The translations under genes were made by a program, and so were the position numbers. Below the pieces are notes generated by a model that saw only the letters and a program-made list of their open reading frames with translations, ran no database searches and was not told the origin of the DNA. Positions 59,428-64,000 of a stretch of 64,000 nt of DNA are shown piece by piece. The DNA is taken from NCBI RefSeq assembly GCF_000203975.2, contig NZ_AFCF02000003.1:426816-490815 (forward strand), read 5' to 3'. Source of the stretch: Leisingera sp. ANG1. Lineage in GTDB: Bacteria > Pseudomonadota > Alphaproteobacteria > Rhodobacterales > Rhodobacteraceae. Every line of letters begins with the position of its first letter. The first letter of the stretch is position 1.

Positions 59428-60825
59428 ATGTTTTTCAGATCCAAGCCGGCCAAGCCCGCAGAACAGGCCAGCAGCGCCGAAATCATTGGCGGAATGGTCG
59501 ACCGCACCCAGGCCACGATCCAGTTTAAGCCGGACGGCACCATTTTGACCGCAAACGCCAATTTCCTGGCTGCGATGGGTTACAGTCTGGAAGAAATTGC
59601 GGGCAAGCATCACGCGATGTTCGTCGCACCTGATCTTGCAGCCAGCGCGGAGTATAAGGCGTTTTGGCAGGAACTGGCGTCGGGCCGGGTGTTCACCGAT
59701 CAGTTTCCGCGGGTGACAAAGACCGGGGAGACCATCTGGATTCAGGCAACATATGCGCCGGTTACAGGGCCGGATGGCACCGTTGTGCAGGTGGTGAAAG
59801 TCGCAACAGAAGTAACTGTGCGCCGCCGCGGACTGCAGGAAATTGCGCGCGGGCTGGACGCGATGAGCCAGGGCGACCTGGGAGTCCGGGTCACATTGTC
59901 AGAGCAGGCGGATATTGCGGCACTGGGCGAGGCGTTCAACCGGTCAGCTGAGCAGCTGCAAACGGCACTTGGTGCTGTTACCCAAGTATCGGATGCGGTG
60001 GGGCGCACGGCGGATGAGATCTCGCGTTCGGCCAGCGACCTGTCGCAGCGCACCGAAAGCCAGGCGGCAACGCTTGAGGAAACCGCGGCGGCCATCGAGG
60101 AGCTGACCTCTACCGTGCATTCTGCGGCCGAGGGCGCAGAGAAGGTGGAAGGCATCGTCAGCGAGGCCAAGACCGCGGCGGAGCGCAGCGGACGGGTGGT
60201 CGAGGACGCGGTAGCGGCGATGTCGCAGATCGAGAATTCCTCGGAGGAAATCGCCAAGATCATCGGCATGATCGATGACATCGCTTTTCAGACCAACCTG
60301 CTGGCGCTTAACGCGGGTGTTGAGGCAGCGCGGGCCGGCGATGCGGGTCGCGGGTTCGCGGTTGTGGCCTCCGAGGTGCGGGCGCTGGCGCAGCGCTCTG
60401 CCGGGGCAGCAGGCGAGATCAAGCAGCTGATCAGCGAAAGCAAGCAGCAGGTGGCCAGCGGTGTTGACCTGGTGGGCCGCACCGGTGCGGAGCTGAAGCA
60501 GATCATCGGCAGCGTCGGCACCATCTCCAGTCACATCAGCGGCATTGCCACCGGTGCCAAGGAGCAGGCTACGTCTCTGAGCGAGATCAACCTGGGTGTT
60601 TCGCAATTGGATCAGGTGACCCAGCAAAATGCGGCGATGGTGGAAGAGACCTCTGCCGCCAGCCATCAGCTGTCGTCCGACGCCAGCCAGCTGACCCGCG
60701 AAGTGTCCAAGTTCAGCGGTTGCGGGGCTGCGGCCCCGGCGGCAGATGTGATCGCCTTCCAGCGCCCGGCACCGGCACCTGCGCCAGAGGCGCTGCCCGC
60801 GGCGCAGGGCTGGGATGACTTCTGA
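59428..60825 (+). CDS. Soluble PAS-domain methyl-accepting chemotaxis protein
   Basis: A 465-residue receptor without membrane helices. A PAS domain (about 15-130: '[32 protein letters not shown]') is joined to a HAMP-like helix pair ('[31 protein letters not shown]') and a long signalling coiled coil whose tip reads '[27 protein letters not shown]'. The tip binds CheA/CheW. The last residues 'GWDDF' fit the x-W-x-x-F pentapeptide that tethers the methyltransferase CheR. Start at ATG 59428 after GAGAGG. No chemotaxis genes adjoin it. Confidence 0.9.
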   Translation: MFFRSKPAKPAEQASSAEIIGGMVDRTQATIQFKPDGTILTANANFLAAMGYSLEEIAGKHHAMFVAPDLAASAEYKAFWQELASGRVFTDQFPRVTKTGETIWIQATYAPVTGPDGTVVQVVKVATEVTVRRRGLQEIARGLDAMSQGDLGVRVTLSEQADIAALGEAFNRSAEQLQTALGAVTQVSDAVGRTADEISRSASDLSQRTESQAATLEETAAAIEELTSTVHSAAEGAEKVEGIVSEAKTAAERSGRVVEDAVAAMSQIENSSEEIAKIIGMIDDIAFQTNLLALNAGVEAARAGDAGRGFAVVASEVRALAQRSAGAAGEIKQLISESKQQVASGVDLVGRTGAELKQIIGSVGTISSHISGIATGAKEQATSLSEINLGVSQLDQVTQQNAAMVEETSAASHQLSSDASQLTREVSKFSGCGAAAPAADVIAFQRPAPAPAPEALPAAQGWDDF

Positions 60826-60936
60826 GGCTGCTGATTGAGGCCGGTTCCCGGATACCCCGCGGAGTTACCTGAATTGACGTGTTGACACGCCCCGCCGGTG
60901 CCGCAACGCTGGCCGCAAAAATGACGGGGTGTATAC

Positions 60937-61689
60937 ATGGACAGCCAGGATGCGGCTGCATATCCGCTGATCCGGCGGGCTGGGCTGAGCGGCATTCTGG
61001 TCAGCTTCGGCGGCAGCCTGAATGAAGCCTCCAACCGGGCGGCGCTGGCTTTCCGTACCGCGGTTGAGGCGCTGAAGCTGGAGGGCGTGGTGGAGACCAT
61101 GGCCTCGCTGGCTTCGGTCTTTGTCCGGTTTGAACCGTCACTGCTGCCGCACGAGAGGCTGGAGGCGGCGCTGCAGGAGCTGCTTGCAGTGCAGGACTGG
61201 CTGCAAGCGCCGCTGCCGGTAGGGCGCCGGTTCTGGCGGGTGCCCACCGTTTACGGCACCGATCTGGCGCCGCAGCTGGGGGAGGCTGCGGATGCCGCGG
61301 GGATGAGCGAAGCGCAAGCCATTGACAGTCTGAGTGCGGCGCGGGTGCGGGTGCTGACCATCGGCTTTGCGCCCGGCCAGCCCTACCTCGGCTCCCTGGG
61401 GCCGGAATGGGATCTGCCGCGGCAGACAGAACTGACCCCGATGGTGCCACGTGGTGCGCTGGTGCAGGCGATCCGCCAGTTCGTGCTGTTTTCCAACCCG
61501 GCGCCAACAGGCTGGCGCCATGTCGGCCAGACCGGGATGACACTGTTCCAGCCGGGTGCAGAGCAGCCCTTTGCCTTGCGCCCCGGTGACGAGATGCAGT
61601 TTGAACCGGTGTCCAAGACGGAGTTCCTGAAGCTCTGTGACGCTGACCCGCTGCGCGGCGGAGCGGCAGCGCAGGAGATCCAAGCATGA
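60937..61689 (+). CDS. pxpB: 5-oxoprolinase subunit PxpB (KipI family)
   Basis: A 250-residue subunit of the ATP-dependent 5-oxoprolinase that opens 5-oxoproline to glutamate. 'GLSGILVSFGGSLNEASNRAALAF' at the start, 'RFWRVPTVYGTDLAPQLGEAAD' and 'IGFAPGQPYLGSLGPEW' are conserved KipI blocks. It overlaps pxpC by 4 bp. The operon order is pxpB-pxpC-pxpA. A role in removing damaged glutamine/glutamate products is the known function of the complex. Confidence 0.9.
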   Translation: MDSQDAAAYPLIRRAGLSGILVSFGGSLNEASNRAALAFRTAVEALKLEGVVETMASLASVFVRFEPSLLPHERLEAALQELLAVQDWLQAPLPVGRRFWRVPTVYGTDLAPQLGEAADAAGMSEAQAIDSLSAARVRVLTIGFAPGQPYLGSLGPEWDLPRQTELTPMVPRGALVQAIRQFVLFSNPAPTGWRHVGQTGMTLFQPGAEQPFALRPGDEMQFEPVSKTEFLKLCDADPLRGGAAAQEIQA

Positions 61690-62717
61690 GCGGCCTGAAA
61701 ATTCTCCGCATCGGCCCGGCTGCATCGGTGCAGGACATGGGCCGCCCCGGACTGCTGGGGCAGGGGATATCCCAGGGCGGTGCCGCTGACACCCTGGCGC
61801 TGGCCGAAGGCGCGGCGCTCTTGCGGCAGGATCCGGGTCTGGCGGCGCTGGAAATGGGCGGCATGGGCGGCGAGTTTGAGGCCACCGGCCCCTTGCGCAT
61901 TGCCCTGACCGGCGCGCCGATGGCGGCGGCGCTGGATGGCGAAGCACTGGCCTGGAATGCCTCTCACCGGATGGAGGCTGGCCAGCGCCTGACCATTGGT
62001 GCTGCCCGCTCGGGCGTCTACGGCTACCTGCATCTTGGCGGCGGCATCGCCACCGGGCCGTTGCTGGGCGCCCGAGCCGTGCATGTGATGGCCGGGCTGG
62101 GCCGGACGGCAGAAGCCGGCGGCCTGCTGCCAGCGGACCCGGATCAAAACAGTGAAACCGGGTTGGTGCTGGCGGCTGACGAGCGGTTCAAGGGCGGCGA
62201 ACTGCGGATCATGGAAAGCTTCCAGAGTCATTTGTTCCCTGAAGAAGTCCGCGCCCGTTTCGCTGCCACGGGTTTCAGCCGCGGCAGCCGCGCCAACCGG
62301 ATGGGAGTCGAAATGGTTTCGGAAGGGGAAGGGTTTGCCGCCGAAGGCCAGCTCAATATCCTGTCCGAGGTGATCCTGCCCGGTGATGTGCAGATGACCG
62401 GCGACGGCAAGCCCTTTGTGCTGCTGCGTGAGTGCCAGACCACCGGCGGCTATCCCCGCATCGGCACCGTGCTGCCCTGCGACTTGCCCATGGTTGCACA
62501 GGCCCAAGCCGGCGCTGCGCTGCACTTTCGCTGGGTCAGCCTGGAGGAAGGGCTGGAAATCCAGGCCAAATTCGAAAAATCACTCAAAGGCCTGCCTGCA
62601 GCCTGCCGCCCGCTGGTGCGCGATCCTGCGGCGGTCCGGGACCTGCTGTCCTATCAATTGATCAGCGGGGCCGTCTCGGCGGAGGCGGACCCTTATGCGA
62701 CGGGAGAAACCGCATGA
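61686..62717 (+). CDS. pxpC: 5-oxoprolinase subunit PxpC (KipA / biotin-dependent carboxyltransferase-like)
   Basis: A 343-residue subunit of the PxpABC complex. 'IGPAASVQDMGRPGLLGQGISQGGAAD' is the characteristic KipA opening, 'SRGSRANRMGVEMVSE' and 'LLRECQTTGGYPRIGTV' follow. Despite the family name it holds no biotin. It overlaps pxpB and pxpA by 4 bp on each side, which fits a fixed subunit ratio. Confidence 0.9.
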   Translation: MSGLKILRIGPAASVQDMGRPGLLGQGISQGGAADTLALAEGAALLRQDPGLAALEMGGMGGEFEATGPLRIALTGAPMAAALDGEALAWNASHRMEAGQRLTIGAARSGVYGYLHLGGGIATGPLLGARAVHVMAGLGRTAEAGGLLPADPDQNSETGLVLAADERFKGGELRIMESFQSHLFPEEVRARFAATGFSRGSRANRMGVEMVSEGEGFAAEGQLNILSEVILPGDVQMTGDGKPFVLLRECQTTGGYPRIGTVLPCDLPMVAQAQAGAALHFRWVSLEEGLEIQAKFEKSLKGLPAACRPLVRDPAAVRDLLSYQLISGAVSAEADPYATGETA

Positions 62718-63487
62718 CCAAAACAGTCGACCTGAACGCCGACATGGGCGAAAGCTTCGGCCCCTGGAATATGGGCGATGATGCCGCGCTTCTTGGCATC
62801 GTCTCCTCCGCCAATATCGCCTGCGGCTTTCACGCGGGCGATCCGGATGTGATGGCGCGGACCATGGCGCTGGCGCGGGACAATGGCGTCGGCATCGGCG
62901 CCCACCCGGGGTTCCTGGATTTGCAGGGCTTCGGCCGCCGCCGGATGCATGTGCCGCACGGCACCCTGGCAAATATGATCCGCTATCAGCTGGGCGCCGC
63001 CCGGGGCATGGCGCAGGCTGCCGGCACTCAGGTGCGGCACCTGAAATTGCATGGCGCGCTGTCCAATATGGCCTGCGTCGATCACGCAATGGCACGGGCC
63101 TGCTACGAGGCGGCGCTGGATGTGGACCCTGACATCATCATCATGGTGCTGGCCGCAACCGCCATGGAAGAGGTGGTGCGCGAGCTGGGCTGCAACTGGT
63201 GCGGCGAGATCTTCGCCGACCGCGCCTATAATGACGATGGCACCCTGGTGGACCGTTCGCAGCCGGGGGCGGTGATCCACGACCCGGACCTGGCCGGGCC
63301 GCGCATCCTGAAAATGGTCCAGGAGGGGGCGATCATCACCGAGAGCGGCAAGCGTATCCCGGCGGCGATCGACACCATCTGCCTGCACGGTGATACAGCC
63401 GAGGCAGTGGAACTCGCCGCCTCCGTCCGCAGCAGCCTGACCGCAGGCGGGATCGCAATCCGGCAATTCCCTGGCCGCCGGGACTGA
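62714..63487 (+). CDS. pxpA: 5-oxoprolinase subunit PxpA (LamB/YcsF family)
   Basis: A 257-residue protein. 'VDLNADMGESFGPWNMGDDAALL', 'SSANIACGFHAGDPDVM' and 'GAHPGFLDLQGFGRR' are the defining LamB/YcsF motifs; 'EIFADRAYNDDGTLVDRSQPGAVI' lies near the C-terminus. The ATG at 62714 overlaps the pxpC stop (ATGA); the longer frame from 62432 overlaps pxpC and is a shadow. Complete and of normal length. Confidence 0.92.
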   Translation: MTKTVDLNADMGESFGPWNMGDDAALLGIVSSANIACGFHAGDPDVMARTMALARDNGVGIGAHPGFLDLQGFGRRRMHVPHGTLANMIRYQLGAARGMAQAAGTQVRHLKLHGALSNMACVDHAMARACYEAALDVDPDIIIMVLAATAMEEVVRELGCNWCGEIFADRAYNDDGTLVDRSQPGAVIHDPDLAGPRILKMVQEGAIITESGKRIPAAIDTICLHGDTAEAVELAASVRSSLTAGGIAIRQFPGRRD

Positions 63488-63518
63488 GGCGCGGCAAGGG
63501 ACGCACTTGGGGGTGCAG

Positions 63519-63548
63519 GGTCTGAGGCAGATTTTTTGGCCTCAGACC
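63519..63548 (+). terminator. Hairpin after the pxp operon
   Basis: GGTCTGAGGC (63519-63528) and GCCTCAGACC (63539-63548) pair perfectly around a 10-nt loop that contains a T6 run, 31 bp after the pxpA stop. It is the first strong inverted repeat after the operon and a likely terminator, although the T run is in the loop rather than after the stem. Confidence 0.45.
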
Positions 63549-63810
63549 GGGAAAACCCCGGGAATCGCGGCGCTTGCGCCATCGGATTCGACTCCAGCCG
63601 ACTCGCTGGACTCCGTCCGGCTTGTATATGTTACGGTCATACCCCCCAACATCTAGTGGGGCGCAATCAAAGGGCGGTTCTGCCTGTTCTCTCCCGGCCC
63701 GCTGAAAGCCCGTTTCCCCGCCGCGCGCGCAGCTTTTCCTGGGTCATAACTACTTGAAAAATAATGATTTATTGCCGCCGCAAGCAAAAAGTCATAGAAA
63801 CTTCAAAAAA
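63549..63810. other. Gene-free stretch upstream of the presumed rRNA promoter
   Basis: No supported gene. It holds an imperfect palindrome with CCCC/GGGG ends at 63644-63661 and, from about 63750, an AT-rich run (TACTTGAAAAATAATGATTTATTG and further A-tracts) that would suit an upstream promoter element. Confidence 0.3.
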
Positions 63811-63814
63811 GGGG

Positions 63815-63843
63815 TTGCGACTCTCCGGCGCTAACCATAGAAC
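63815..63843 (+). promoter_or_regulatory. Strong promoter, probably of an rRNA operon
   Basis: TTGCGA (63815-63820) and TAGAAC (63838-63843) are separated by exactly 17 bp and preceded by an A-rich element (about 63785-63810), the arrangement of strong housekeeping promoters. The sequence beyond it has no open frame with a start signal and shows a repetitive purine-rich leader ('GAGACGG' type repeats) like 16S rRNA leaders of roseobacters. The rRNA gene itself is outside the window, so this remains a prediction. Confidence 0.45.
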
Positions 63844-64000
63844 ACCCCTCACCGGCGGCGCTGAGGCGCAGCTGAGACACACCGGACGGGGCGGCGGCGA
63901 CGCTGAGTTGGACGGGAGACGGACCGGAGAGACGGTTGGACGCTCAGGAGAGACTGGGTCATTTTGGAGATTTTGCGGGCGGGCGCGCTGAGGGATTGGC
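63844..64000 (+). other. Possible rRNA operon leader, cut by window edge
   Basis: This stretch is non-coding in appearance: it contains purine-rich repeats GGAGACGGACCGGAGAGACGG near 63914-63934 (shown only as position) and GACGCT(G/C)AG at two places (63899 and 63938), as in processed leader RNA. It lies directly downstream of the strong promoter and runs out of the window. Confidence 0.35.

Noticed and set aside
59086..59613. Open frame of 175 codons on the minus strand
   Set aside because: Overlaps the chemoreceptor start and has no recognisable motif or start signal.
63570..63625. tRNA-like fragment (ATTCGACTCC resembles a T-arm)
   Set aside because: No acceptor stem, anticodon arm or D arm can be folded around it; it looks like chance similarity.
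1..64000. Insertion sequences or transposase genes
   Set aside because: No transposase-like protein or paired terminal inverted repeats were recognised in the window.

Overview
The window reads as about 64 kb of a large extrachromosomal replicon (megaplasmid or chromid) from a GC-rich marine alphaproteobacterium of the Roseobacter group (Rhodobacteraceae; Leisingera/Phaeobacter/Ruegeria-like). This rests on the codon usage, the family make-up (RHE_PE00001/DUF1612 gene beside a plasmid partition locus, DUF2218, DUF1127, the roseobacter-type ParA/ParB/Rep set) and the dense 4-bp overlapping operons. No IS element, CRISPR array or tRNA gene was recognised.

Layout. 1-626: 3' end of a class III aminotransferase. 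0.6-8.1 kb: a two-component system and a complete glucose-type ABC importer (binding protein, two permeases, ATPase) ending in glucokinase. 8.1-32.5 kb: a large iron-acquisition island. It holds a FatB/CeuE-type siderophore ABC importer; a full arginine-to-spermidine pathway (arginine decarboxylase, carboxyspermidine dehydrogenase, carboxyspermidine decarboxylase, agmatinase); a TonB-dependent receptor; an asb-type petrobactin operon (AsbA, AsbB, AsbC, an AsbD-AsbE fusion, AsbF); a ccdAB toxin-antitoxin pair; an ABC exporter with a divergent DUF2218 gene; and a dedicated ExbB-ExbD-ExbD-TonB energiser. 32.5-38.5 kb: the replication and partition region, with a DUF1612 gene, four clustered palindromes that look like parS sites (a fifth lies inside parA), parB, parA, an AT-rich iteron-bearing origin and a Rep_3-type initiator. 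38.5-44.8 kb: an RND efflux operon with a divergent TetR regulator. 44.9-50 kb: an MFS protein, a winged-helix/TPR regulator, a homocysteine S-methyltransferase-like enzyme, a DUF1127 protein and a peptidoglycan-binding-domain protein. 50-53.9 kb: a pqiAABC-type lipid transport operon. 54-60.8 kb: signalling genes (MHYT-GGDEF-EAL protein, alpha/beta hydrolase, a Rcp1-like response regulator with a frameshifted FixL-like PAS histidine kinase, a soluble PAS chemoreceptor). 60.9-63.5 kb: pxpBCA (5-oxoprolinase). 63.5-64 kb: non-coding, with what looks like a strong rRNA-operon promoter and leader running off the right edge.

How it fits together. The central island appears self-sufficient for a petrobactin-type siderophore. 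SpeA and agmatinase make putrescine. The carboxyspermidine pair turns putrescine into spermidine, the polyamine arm of petrobactin. AsbF makes 3,4-dihydroxybenzoate from 3-dehydroshikimate. AsbC/D/E load and transfer it, and AsbA/AsbB join the arms to citrate. Receptor, ABC importer and private Ton system bring the ferric siderophore back, and the ABC exporter is a candidate for secretion. The toxin-antitoxin pair and ParAB/parS would stabilise the replicon. All functional calls come from reading the sequence; no database search was run.
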